Source of the DNA: Verrucomicrobiia bacterium
Lineage (GTDB): Bacteria; Verrucomicrobiota; Verrucomicrobiia; JABWAM01
Assembly (NCBI GenBank): GCA_013360985.1
Contig: JABWAM010000178.1
Location: forward strand, 1-5,275
DNA length: 5,275 nt
Direction: 5' to 3'
Shown here: positions 1 through 5,152 of the stretch, in pieces
Position numbering within the stretch: position 1 is the stretch's first letter
Layout: every line of letters starts with the position of its first letter
The notes under the pieces: model-generated
Databases searched by the model: none
The model's input: only the letters and a program-made list of their open reading frames with translations
Told to the model about the DNA's origin: nothing
Made by a program: the position numbers and the translations under genes

Positions 1-1218
1 GAACGCCGCCGCCGCGCGTCCCGCGCCGCCGAGTCTGGACGCCGCGCGCATCCATCGCGCGAGACGCGGAACGCGCGCGAAATTCGCGTACCCGGCAAAG
101 ATCTCGTCGCCCCCCACTCCGGAGAGCGCCACAGTAAGCCCCGCGCCGCGCGCCGCGCGGGAAACGACGTAGGTATTGAATCCGTCAATGCTCGGCTGAT
201 CGAGATGCCCCAGAAAATGTTCCAGGGCCTGCTCGAATTCCGCCTGAGTCAGCGGCACGTCACGATGGCGCGTCGCATAGCGCTCCGACGTCTTCCGCGC
301 CAACGCCCCTTCGTCCAAAGGATGACCGTCAAGCGAAACGGAAACGGTATGGACGGGGCGATCCAACGCGTCGGCCGCCATCCCCGCGAGCGCCCCGCTG
401 TCAATTCCGCCGCTCAGGAAAAGCCCGATCGGCGCGTCGCTCACGAGATGGCGGCGCACCGAATCGCGAAGGACGTTGCGCATTTCCTCCTCCGCGTGCG
501 CCCGATCTCCCACATCCGCCGCGCACCAGTCCGGCACAGGACTCCCTCCGCACGACGTCACGCGGCCGTCCTCGACGGCGATCCGTTCGCCCGGCATCAG
601 GGCGCGCGTCTTTTTCGGAAGCGCGCGGGGAGCCGGGACGCTGCCGAGGAGCAAAAAATCGGCCAATGCCGCGCCGTTCGCTTCGCCGCAAAAACCGGGA
701 AGCCCGTGAAAGGCGCGCGTTTCGGAAGCGAACGCCAAGAGATCCTCGGACTCGAAAACGTAGAGCGGCTTGATCCCGAGCGGATCGCGCGCGAAATGGA
801 GGACGCCCCGAGCGACGTCGTACAGCGCCGCCGCATACATCCCGCGCAAGGCCTCGAATGCCTCGGCGCCGCGTTCCTCGTAGAGGTGGACGAGCGTTTC
901 GGCGTCGCTGTGGGAAACGAAGCGGTGCCCTCGAGCGAGCAATCCCGCGCGAAGCTCCGTCCAGTTGTACAATTCCCCGTTCACCAGGACGCATGCGCTC
1001 CGGTCCTCGTTCCACAACGGCTGACGGCCCGCCGGCGTCAGATCGAGAATCGCGAGGCGCCGATGCCCGAGAAAAACGCCTCCCGGCCGGTCGAAGAAGA
1101 ACCCGTCGTCATCCGGTCCGCGGTGGCGCAACGCGGCCGCCATCGCGCGCAGCGCGCGCTCTGCCTCGTCGGCTTCGAGAACCGGTTTTTTCAGGACGAT
1201 GCCGCAGATGCCGCACAT
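1..1218 (-). CDS. asnB: Asparagine synthase (glutamine-hydrolysing), 5' part only
   Basis: The enzyme makes asparagine from aspartate, ATP and glutamine in the cytoplasm; relatives also serve in surface-polysaccharide clusters. Residues 1-406 are visible and the gene runs off the left edge, so roughly the last 200-250 residues of the synthetase domain are missing. The N-terminus reads MCGICGI, and Cys2 is the nucleophile of the class II glutaminase domain. This fixes the ATG at 1216-1218, because Cys must directly follow the removed Met. Further glutaminase motifs are RHRGPDD (31-37), GHRRLAILD (51-59), NGELYN (80-85) and SDAET (104-108). The synthetase domain shows the pyrophosphate loop SGGIDS (269-274), DQPSIDGFNTY (340-350) and GVGGDEIFAGY (367-377). 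All expected residues are present and there is no frameshift. No strong Shine-Dalgarno sequence is seen; GAAAAG lies about 9 bases upstream. It is divergent from ychF. Family assignment is secure; which AsnB subtype is less so. Confidence 0.96.
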   Translation of the reverse strand, partial: MCGICGIVLKKPVLEADEAERALRAMAAALRHRGPDDDGFFFDRPGGVFLGHRRLAILDLTPAGRQPLWNEDRSACVLVNGELYNWTELRAGLLARGHRFVSHSDAETLVHLYEERGAEAFEALRGMYAAALYDVARGVLHFARDPLGIKPLYVFESEDLLAFASETRAFHGLPGFCGEANGAALADFLLLGSVPAPRALPKKTRALMPGERIAVEDGRVTSCGGSPVPDWCAADVGDRAHAEEEMRNVLRDSVRRHLVSDAPIGLFLSGGIDSGALAGMAADALDRPVHTVSVSLDGHPLDEGALARKTSERYATRHRDVPLTQAEFEQALEHFLGHLDQPSIDGFNTYVVSRAARGAGLTVALSGVGGDEIFAGYANFARVPRLARWMRAASRLGGAGRAAAAF

Positions 1219-1429
1219 GACGGCATGCTTTTCACGCTTTCCGCGCCCTCATGCAACCTCGTTCCACGCGCCCCGATCTTCACACCGCGCGACGCCGTCC
1301 GCTCCCAAAATTGGAGATCGGTCTTCCCGGCCGCCATCCGCCCCCTCAAAACGAACCCGCTCGGAGCGGCGCGCCGATCCGCGGCTTTCGCCTTGAGAAG
1401 CGCGCCGCGCGCGTCAGAATCTCCTCCGC
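1219..1429. promoter_or_regulatory. Divergent intergenic region between asnB and ychF, with a candidate ychF promoter
   Basis: This 211-bp gap holds the 5' ends of two divergent genes, so both promoters should be here. On the plus strand, TTGAGA (1393-1398), a 16-base spacer and CAGAAT (1415-1420) resemble a sigma-70 promoter (5/6 and 4/6 matches to consensus). Transcription would then begin around 1427, only a few bases before the ychF ATG at 1430. That would give a nearly leaderless mRNA and agrees with the absence of a Shine-Dalgarno sequence there. No comparable promoter was found for asnB. This is a motif match by eye; no regulator site was recognised. Confidence 0.35.
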
Positions 1430-2557
1430 ATGCTCCGAGCCGGGATCGTCGGGTTGCCCAACGTGGGCAAAAGCACGCTCTTCAACGCGCTGATCCGCGC
1501 GCGAAAGGCGGAGGCCGCCAACTACCCTTTTTGCACGATCGAACCGAACGTCGGGGTGGTCGCCGTACCCGATCCGCGCTTGGACCGTCTCGCCGAGATG
1601 TCGCGCTCCGCGAAAAAGGTTCCGGCCGCGATCGAATTCGTGGACATCGCCGGGCTCGTCAAGGGCGCCAGCAAAGGCGAAGGACTGGGCAACCAGTTCC
1701 TCACGCACATCCGCGAGGTGGACGCCATCATCCAGGTCGTGCGCTGCTTCGAGGACGCGGAGGTCCATCATGTGAGCGGCAGCCTCGATCCGTTGCGCGA
1801 CATCGAGGTGATCGCCACCGAACTCGTCCTCGCAGATCTCGCCACGCTCCATCGCCGCAAAGAGAAGCAAACGAAGACCGCGCGAAGCGGGGACAAGGCC
1901 GCCCAGGCCGAGATCCACGTCATCGAAAAGCTGGAGCCCCACCTCGATGCGGGGCGCCCCGCGAACACCGCTCCGCTGACGCCTGAAGAAAAAGCGGTCC
2001 TCCGCGGGTTCTTCCTGCTCACCGCCAAGCCGACCCTCTTCGCCTGCAACGTCGCGGAGGAAGAACTCGCCGCCTGCCTGAGCGAGCCGCTCCCCGACAC
2101 CCCCGCCGGCCGTCATGTCGCCGCGGTGCGGCGCTACGTGAAGGAGCATCACGCGACGGAGGCCGTCGTCATCGGCGCTCGCATCGAGAGCGAACTCCTC
2201 GACCTCTCCGCCGAAGAGCAGGCCGAGTATCTCGCGGGCCTCCGCGTCAAAGAGTCCGGCGTCGGCGCGCTGATCCGCGCCGCCTACCATCTTCTCGGCC
2301 TCCGCACCTTCCTCACCACCGGCGAGAAGGAATCGCGGGCGTGGACGATCCGCGCGGGCGACACGGCGCCCCGCGCCGCGGGCGTGATCCACTCCGATTT
2401 CGAACGGGGATTCATCGCCGCGGAAACCATCCGTTACGAAGACCTCGTCAAACTCGGCTCCTTCGCCAAGGCGCGCGAAGCGGGCAAGCTCCGCCTCGAA
2501 GGACGCGAGTACGTCATGCAGGACGGCGATGTCGTCGAGTTTCGGTTCAACGTCTAA
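1430..2557 (+). CDS. ychF: Redox-regulated ATPase YchF (Obg-family P-loop protein)
   Basis: YchF (OLA1 in eukaryotes) is a cytoplasmic ribosome-associated P-loop protein that prefers ATP to GTP and is linked to translation and oxidative-stress response. The 375 residues are slightly more than the usual 360-370. Visible motifs are the Walker A loop GLPNVGKS (8-15), the switch region NYPFCTIEPN (31-40), the Walker B/G3 segment DIAGLVKGASKGEG (72-85) and NVAE (207-210). NVAE replaces the GTPase NKxD and marks the ATP-using YchF branch. His114, in HVSG, matches the position of the catalytic His114 of the E. coli protein. A charged helical stretch at about 130-170 fits the family's coiled coil, and the last 85 or so residues form the TGS domain, ending DGDVVEFRFNV. 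The ATG lacks a Shine-Dalgarno sequence, but the protein begins exactly where homologues do. The stop is one base before the next gene. Confidence 0.98.
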   Translation: MLRAGIVGLPNVGKSTLFNALIRARKAEAANYPFCTIEPNVGVVAVPDPRLDRLAEMSRSAKKVPAAIEFVDIAGLVKGASKGEGLGNQFLTHIREVDAIIQVVRCFEDAEVHHVSGSLDPLRDIEVIATELVLADLATLHRRKEKQTKTARSGDKAAQAEIHVIEKLEPHLDAGRPANTAPLTPEEKAVLRGFFLLTAKPTLFACNVAEEELAACLSEPLPDTPAGRHVAAVRRYVKEHHATEAVVIGARIESELLDLSAEEQAEYLAGLRVKESGVGALIRAAYHLLGLRTFLTTGEKESRAWTIRAGDTAPRAAGVIHSDFERGFIAAETIRYEDLVKLGSFAKAREAGKLRLEGREYVMQDGDVVEFRFNV

Positions 2558-2558
2558 C

Positions 2559-3506
2559 ATGCCTTCGCCCGAACCCGCTCGCGCCGGCGCGCTCCGCCGT
2601 TTCCTCGCGCGCGAGGTGCGGGCGGCGGCGCTCGTCGGACGATGGATCGCGCGCCTCTGGACGCGGATGTGGCAGGACGACCTCCTCTTTCTCGCCTCGG
2701 GACTGGCCTTCAACGTGCTCGTCTGCCTCCTCCCGGTGATGCTTCTCAGCATGTACGCCCTCGGCGCCTGGCTGCACACGGAAGAATCCGTTCGCCTCGC
2801 GGGACGCGTGATCGCCGCGGCGTTCCCCAACCAGCCATTCACCGACGCGATCCGCGACGGCCTCTCCGCGATCCTCCAAGAGGTGATGCGCCATCGGCGT
2901 TCCCTGAGTTTTTTGAGTCTGGGGATTCTCATCGCCACCTCCGCCTCGCTCTTCTCCTCGGTCCGAACCGCCCTCCACCGCGTCTTCGGGATTCGCCCGA
3001 GCCGCCACCTGCTCCTGAGCTATCTCCTCGATATCGCCCTCGCGCTCGCCCTGACCCTGCTCCTCCTCGGCTCGATGACGCTCGCCTGGCTTTTCCGGAC
3101 GCTCAAACGACTCCAACTCCTCTTTCCCGGCGAAGAGCACCCCCTCCTCGGCGCGTGGACGCGGTTCCTTACGGAGTTCGCCTCGATGCCGATCCTCTTC
3201 CTCCTCTGTTACGTCCTCTACCGCCACGTCCCGGACGTGCGCCCCTCCAAGCGCAAGGCCGCCTTCGCCGCGCTGGCGACCAGCGTCATCTGGGAACTCT
3301 CCGGCCGGGCGTTCGCCCTCTACCTCGACAGCCTCACCACCTATAGCCGGATCTACGGCGCCTACGCCTTCGTCCTCGTCCTGATGATCTGGGTGTTCTA
3401 CTCCTGCTTCATCTTCGTTCTTGGCGCGGAAGCCGCTCAGGCCGCCCACGACGTCCGCGCCGACGCGCGCTCCTCCCCGCCCTCCGTCACCCGCCCACCG
3501 CCCTGA
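2559..3506 (+). CDS. YihY/BrkB-family inner-membrane protein
   Basis: This is a member of the YihY/BrkB family (often mislabelled ribonuclease BN): integral membrane proteins of unsettled function, proposed to be transporters or permeases. From the ATG at 2559 it has 315 residues. A basic N-terminus (11-35) is followed by about six hydrophobic segments: 43-70, 115-135, 150-178, 205-221, 233-253 and 266-289. The family signature is clear in the C-terminal half: YRHVPDVRPSKRKAA (221-235), WELSGRAFALYLDS (245-258), then YSRIYGAYA (262-270) and FVLGAEAAQ (286-294). The tail after 294 is polar and proline-rich. An in-frame ATG at 2529 would add 10 residues but overlaps the end of ychF; 2559 is preferred because it starts one base after the ychF stop, suggesting co-transcription and translational coupling. 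No clear Shine-Dalgarno sequence serves either start. No terminator follows. The family call is confident and the substrate unknown. Confidence 0.92.
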   Translation: MPSPEPARAGALRRFLAREVRAAALVGRWIARLWTRMWQDDLLFLASGLAFNVLVCLLPVMLLSMYALGAWLHTEESVRLAGRVIAAAFPNQPFTDAIRDGLSAILQEVMRHRRSLSFLSLGILIATSASLFSSVRTALHRVFGIRPSRHLLLSYLLDIALALALTLLLLGSMTLAWLFRTLKRLQLLFPGEEHPLLGAWTRFLTEFASMPILFLLCYVLYRHVPDVRPSKRKAAFAALATSVIWELSGRAFALYLDSLTTYSRIYGAYAFVLVLMIWVFYSCFIFVLGAEAAQAAHDVRADARSSPPSVTRPPP

Positions 3507-3773
3507 AAATCAGTGCTCCTCGGTATCCCGAGAATTGACCATTCCACCTTTATTCGCCAACGCGCGGCGGCGTCGCGGATTCTGGAACGGCAGGGGCGCG
3601 TGGGATGGCGCCGGCGATCCTCGAACGTGACCATACCCAAGGAAGTCAAAGCGAGTATCCGCATCAATGTTTGGCTCTAAAGGGCCGGTTGGCGGTTCTT
3701 TGATGATGCAAGCGGCCCGGCCAACGTCGCGCGCGAGGCCATCGTGAAACTCAAGCCCCAAATCCCCGCGTAA
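3507..3773 (+). pseudogene. Possible decayed coding remnant after the BrkB gene (unrecognised)
   Basis: The reading frame of the upstream BrkB gene stays open after its TGA for 57 codons, meets a TAA at 3678-3680, then continues 30 codons to a TAA at 3771-3773. Parts look protein-like: SNVTIPKEVKASIRINVWL before the first TAA, and GWRFFDDASGPANVAREAIV after it, the latter with G or C at most third codon positions. No family was recognised and no start codon has a ribosome binding site. It could be the tail of a decayed gene, a 3' extension once fused to the BrkB protein, or chance open sequence in G+C-rich DNA. Antisense frames are also open here, so strand is uncertain. Confidence 0.22.
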
Positions 3774-3836
3774 GGCGTGGGGGAGTCCATCCTCGGTCGA
3801 GGAACAGGCGACGCCCTCGCCACCTTTTGGACTCAA

Positions 3837-3865
3837 GCCGCGGCCGCGGCGCCGCCGGCGGCGCC
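3837..3865. repeat. Two abutting perfect GC palindromes
   Basis: GCCGCGGCCGCGGC (3837-3850) is a perfect 14-bp palindrome, and GGCGCCGCCGGCGGCGCC (3848-3865) is a perfect 18-bp palindrome sharing three bases with it. They lie in gene-free DNA between the BrkB gene and the first 123-bp repeat. No T-run follows on either strand, so they do not form standard intrinsic terminators. They could be part of a repeat element or simply GC-rich sequence. Confidence 0.5.
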
Positions 3866-3885
3866 TGACCTCGCTTCGCGACCGA

Positions 3886-3902
3886 GTGGATTTTTCTCAA
3901 GC
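3886..3902 (+). repeat. Partial copy of the inner flank of the 123-bp repeat
   Basis: GTGGATTTTTCTCAAGC here resembles the sequence at the inner edge of the right-hand repeat copy, read on the minus strand from about 5164 to 5141: GTGGATTTGGGCC followed by TTTTCTCAAGC. The shared 11-mer TTTTCTCAAGC is exact (3892-3902 and 5141-5151 complement). In this copy 6-7 bases are missing between the two shared parts. It lies just outside the left repeat copy, as if the tail of another degenerate unit sits head-to-tail before it. The match is short and may be coincidental. Confidence 0.35.
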
Positions 3903-3933
3903 ACGGACTGTGGAAAGGTAGGGCGAGGCCGCC

Positions 3934-4056
3934 GGCCGAGCCGTCGCGCCCTTCGTGTGAGGAATCTGGAATCTCGACACGACCCACCTCTCCGATCCTC
4001 GGTGGATGATCATGAAGGGAGCTCTCTGAAAATGGATCGTATCCGTGGATTTGGGC
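3934..4056 (+). repeat. 123-bp imperfect inverted repeat, left copy
   Basis: This segment, from GGCCGAGCCGTCGC to CCGTGGATTTGGGC, recurs in reverse complement at 5153-5275. By ungapped hand alignment 105 of 123 positions agree, and the majority of the differences are transitions. The best conserved block is GATGAAGGGAGCTCTCTGAAAA near the inner half. The copies face each other and bracket the DUF2752-TM2 gene pair. The absence of gaps shows common descent, but no conserved reading frame or transposase was found, so this is probably a non-coding dispersed repeat or the end of a non-autonomous element. The block includes the palindrome GAGCTC (4019-4024). Confidence 0.85.
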
Positions 4057-4147
4057 GCCTGGCCTGGCTCGTCGAAAGTGGACCCTTGGGAAGGTTCGTC
4101 CTGCGCCCCAGGAAAGGAACTGATGCCCCTCGGGCTGCGCCCCTCCA

Positions 4148-4209
4148 TCCCCGCCCTCCGCCACCCGTTCACCATCCTGACCCGCCCACCGCCTAAACCG
4201 CCCTGAAAA
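4148..4209 (+). repeat. Degenerate copy of the 3' end of the BrkB gene
   Basis: TCCCCGCCCTCCGCCACCCG (4148-4167) matches 3474-3493 at 19 of 20 bases, the second site lying inside the last codons of the BrkB gene. After a 12-base insertion, CCCGCCCACCGCC is shared with the BrkB end, and CCGCCCTGAAAA (4198-4209) repeats the bases around its stop codon (3498-3509). The copy here carries two insertions relative to the gene end. It may mark a duplicated gene end or an element that arrived at the gene's 3' end. The sequence is C-rich and low in complexity, so part of the match could be chance. No gene was seen between 4057 and 4148. Confidence 0.45.
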
Positions 4210-4214
4210 ATTCC

Positions 4215-4376
4215 GGATGAATCGCGCAACGGGTTTCCCCGTGCGTCCATGCGGATCGTGCCGCTCGCGATCAGGATGCCTTCGATGAACCCCCATCATC
4301 CCCCCATCCCGCAGGCGCCGAGGCGGACAAGGATCTGCAAAAGCCCCACGCCTACATTTCCGAGATCAAACCGCGG
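4215..4376 (-). pseudogene. TM2-domain gene remnant with internal stop and missing 5' end
   Basis: Read on the minus strand from 4376, this frame gives PRFDLGNVGVGLLQ, then ILVRLGACGMGG, a TGA at 4296-4298, then WGFIEGILIASGTI and MDARGNPLRD. It aligns without gaps to the intact TM2 protein next door. PRFDLG matches HKFYLG, GLLQ matches GIIQ, CGMGG matches CGIGG and FIEGIL matches LIEGII. It is therefore a second, diverged TM2 domain. The first membrane helix is absent: the remnant starts right where the intact gene ends (stop at 4378-4380). His of the HxFYLG turn is replaced by Pro. No ribosome binding site or start codon is seen. The broken 5' end plus in-frame TGA make it a pseudogene, unless TGA is recoded, for which there is no evidence in the window. 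Confidence 0.7.
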
Positions 4377-4377
4377 T

Positions 4378-4631
4378 TCAGAACCATCCCCTTTTGTTGG
4401 TGACGTAGGTGGCGACGAACTCTTCGTCGGATTTGGTGAGGTAGATAATGCCTTCGATCAACCCGATAATTCCGCCGATGCCGCATGTGACGACGCTGAT
4501 CACGAGTTGAATGATGCCTTCCGTTATGTACCCGAGATAGAACTTATGGATGCCCAAGCTTCCAAGCAGGATTCCGAAAATCCCGGCGACCACTTTTTTT
4601 CCGCTCCAGCAGGTTTCGTTTCATTGCTCAT
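4378..4631 (-). CDS. TM2-domain membrane protein, reading frame split by a -1 shift
   Basis: TM2 proteins are small two-helix membrane proteins of poorly known function. From the ATG at 4631 the first 13 codons read MSNETKPAGAEKK, then the frame must move -1 to continue VVAGIFGILLGSLG, giving 84 residues. In that numbering helix 1 is about 14-29, the turn motif HKFYLG is at about 30-35, helix 2 with CGIGG and LIEGII spans about 41-66, and the soluble tail is KSDEEF ... NKRGWF, a common ending for this family. Without the shift, the ATG frame stops at 4524-4526 after 35 residues. The TM2 frame alone could start only at a GTG at 4593, with no ribosome binding site and a clipped N-terminus. The ATG has AAAGGAG 9 bases upstream, so it is the likely start. 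The gene follows the DUF2752 gene by 24 bp. Its G+C is near 50 percent, well below ychF. A base-call error in the A-run is a serious alternative. Confidence 0.85.
4593..4599 (-). promoter_or_regulatory. A_AAA_AAG heptamer, candidate -1 frameshift site
   Basis: On the coding strand the upstream frame reads GAA AAA AAG TGG, which places the heptamer A_AAA_AAG in exactly the phase used for -1 slippage in E. coli dnaX. Slipping one base back gives GTG GTC GCC, the start of the TM2 domain frame. Nine bases downstream, GGATT and AATCC can pair around a 5-base loop (4569-4583), a spacing compatible with a stimulatory hairpin, although the stem is weak. A GGAG lies only 4 bases upstream, closer than the roughly 10 bases of the dnaX stimulator. 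One extra A in this A7 run would also restore the frame, so a sequencing error or slippage by RNA polymerase is possible. Confidence 0.4.
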
Positions 4632-4640
4632 CGGTTGTTT

Positions 4641-4647
4641 CTCCTTT
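4641..4647 (-). promoter_or_regulatory. Ribosome binding site of the TM2 gene
   Basis: AAAGGAG on the minus strand lies 9 bases before the ATG at 4629-4631, inside the gap after the DUF2752 stop codon. It is the best Shine-Dalgarno match in the window. It decides the start of the TM2 gene in favour of the ATG whose frame does not directly contain the TM2 domain. Confidence 0.8.
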
Positions 4648-4655
4648 GGGGTTGG

Positions 4656-5012
4656 TTAGGGTTGAGGGGACCACGAGGAAAACGGAGGGAACGGCAGGTT
4701 CCGCAGGATCCCGAAGAACGCGACGACGCTGACGAGCGTCCAAAGCCATGCGGATCGGACAGGCTGCCGCCTGCACCAAAGCGCCAGGGCGATTCCCAGC
4801 GCGGGCAAAACGCAAACCGTCAGCGGATTGAAACGGCAGGCGGCGACAAGATGTCCGTGAAGCAATTGATGGAGGGCGCGGGTGGATCCGCAGCCGGGAC
4901 AGTACCAGCCAGTGAGGGCGTGAAACGGACACGGAGGAAAAAAGTGCTTGGCGGAATTTTTCAAAATCCAAACCGCCATCATCACGCCTCCACCGATCAT
5001 GGCCGTCTTCAT
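4656..5012 (-). CDS. DUF2752 small membrane protein
   Basis: DUF2752 proteins are small membrane proteins without an established function, recognised by a cysteine-rich motif. The 118-residue product has a hydrophobic start (3-17), then CPFHALTGWYCPGCGSTRAL (28-47). This contains Cys28, Cys38 and Cys41 of the family and the TGxxCPGCGxTRA core, followed by the LLHGH (50-54) and FNPL (61-64) elements. Two more hydrophobic segments lie at about 65-79 and 88-103, and the C-terminus carries the typical LRNLPFPPF (103-111). The CPGC pair could bind metal or form a disulphide; this is inference. The ATG at 5012 is chosen because AAGGA lies 8 bases upstream and the family's first helix starts there. 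The frame stays open further upstream, but only through non-coding repeat sequence. The TM2 gene follows by 24 bp, probably in one transcript. Confidence 0.93.
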   Translation of the reverse strand: MKTAMIGGGVMMAVWILKNSAKHFFPPCPFHALTGWYCPGCGSTRALHQLLHGHLVAACRFNPLTVCVLPALGIALALWCRRQPVRSAWLWTLVSVVAFFGILRNLPFPPFSSWSPQP

Positions 5013-5020
5013 CCGTAGAT

Positions 5021-5025
5021 TCCTT
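5021..5025 (-). promoter_or_regulatory. Ribosome binding site of the DUF2752 gene
   Basis: AAGGA on the minus strand lies 8 bases before the ATG at 5010-5012 and supports that start over the 80-codon upstream extension of the same frame. Confidence 0.65.
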
Positions 5026-5067
5026 GAGACGCGACTTGACAACAAGAACGCGCCTGGCGCAAGCCTC

Positions 5068-5115
5068 GCAGGGGATCCTCCGATCCTTCTGCAGACGGGG
5101 AGCGCCGTCTCCCCG
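5068..5115 (-). promoter_or_regulatory. Two predicted hairpins in the leader of the DUF2752 gene
   Basis: Between the right repeat copy and the DUF2752 start, CGGGGAG (5096-5102) and CTCCCCG (5109-5115) form a perfect 7-bp stem around a 6-base loop. Next to it, GGATC (5073-5077) and GATCC (5082-5086) form a 5-bp stem around CTCC, extendable by GCAG/CTGC (5068-5071 with 5089-5092) across a mismatch. There is no T-run, so an intrinsic terminator is unlikely. They could be mRNA leader structure or part of a repeat. No promoter with convincing -35 and -10 boxes was found between 5013 and 5152. Confidence 0.35.
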
Positions 5116-5152
5116 CCGTCGAGATCCCTCGCATGCGCCCGCTTGAGAAAAG

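Noticed and set aside
205..1986. Long plus-strand open frame of 593 codons
   Set aside because: It lies antisense to the clear AsnB frame and then out of frame over ychF; its product is arginine-rich with no domain, typical of a shadow in G+C-rich DNA.
2529..2558. Earlier in-frame ATG for the BrkB gene
   Set aside because: It would overlap the end of ychF by 29 bp and has no ribosome binding site; the ATG at 2559 fits a one-base gap after the ychF stop.
1346..2938. Long minus-strand open frame of 530 codons
   Set aside because: Antisense to ychF and the start of the BrkB gene, both of which show full family motifs; no recognisable protein.
2547..3449. Minus-strand open frame of 300 codons opposite the BrkB gene
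   Set aside because: Its glutamate- and glycine-rich composition is the mirror of the leucine-rich membrane helices on the other strand.
3837..3865. Intrinsic terminator for the BrkB transcript
   Set aside because: The stems are strong but no T-run follows, and they lie over 300 bases after the stop codon.
3751..4299. Minus-strand open frame of 182 codons across the left repeat
   Set aside because: It is out of frame with the TM2 remnant and has no recognisable domain or ribosome binding site.
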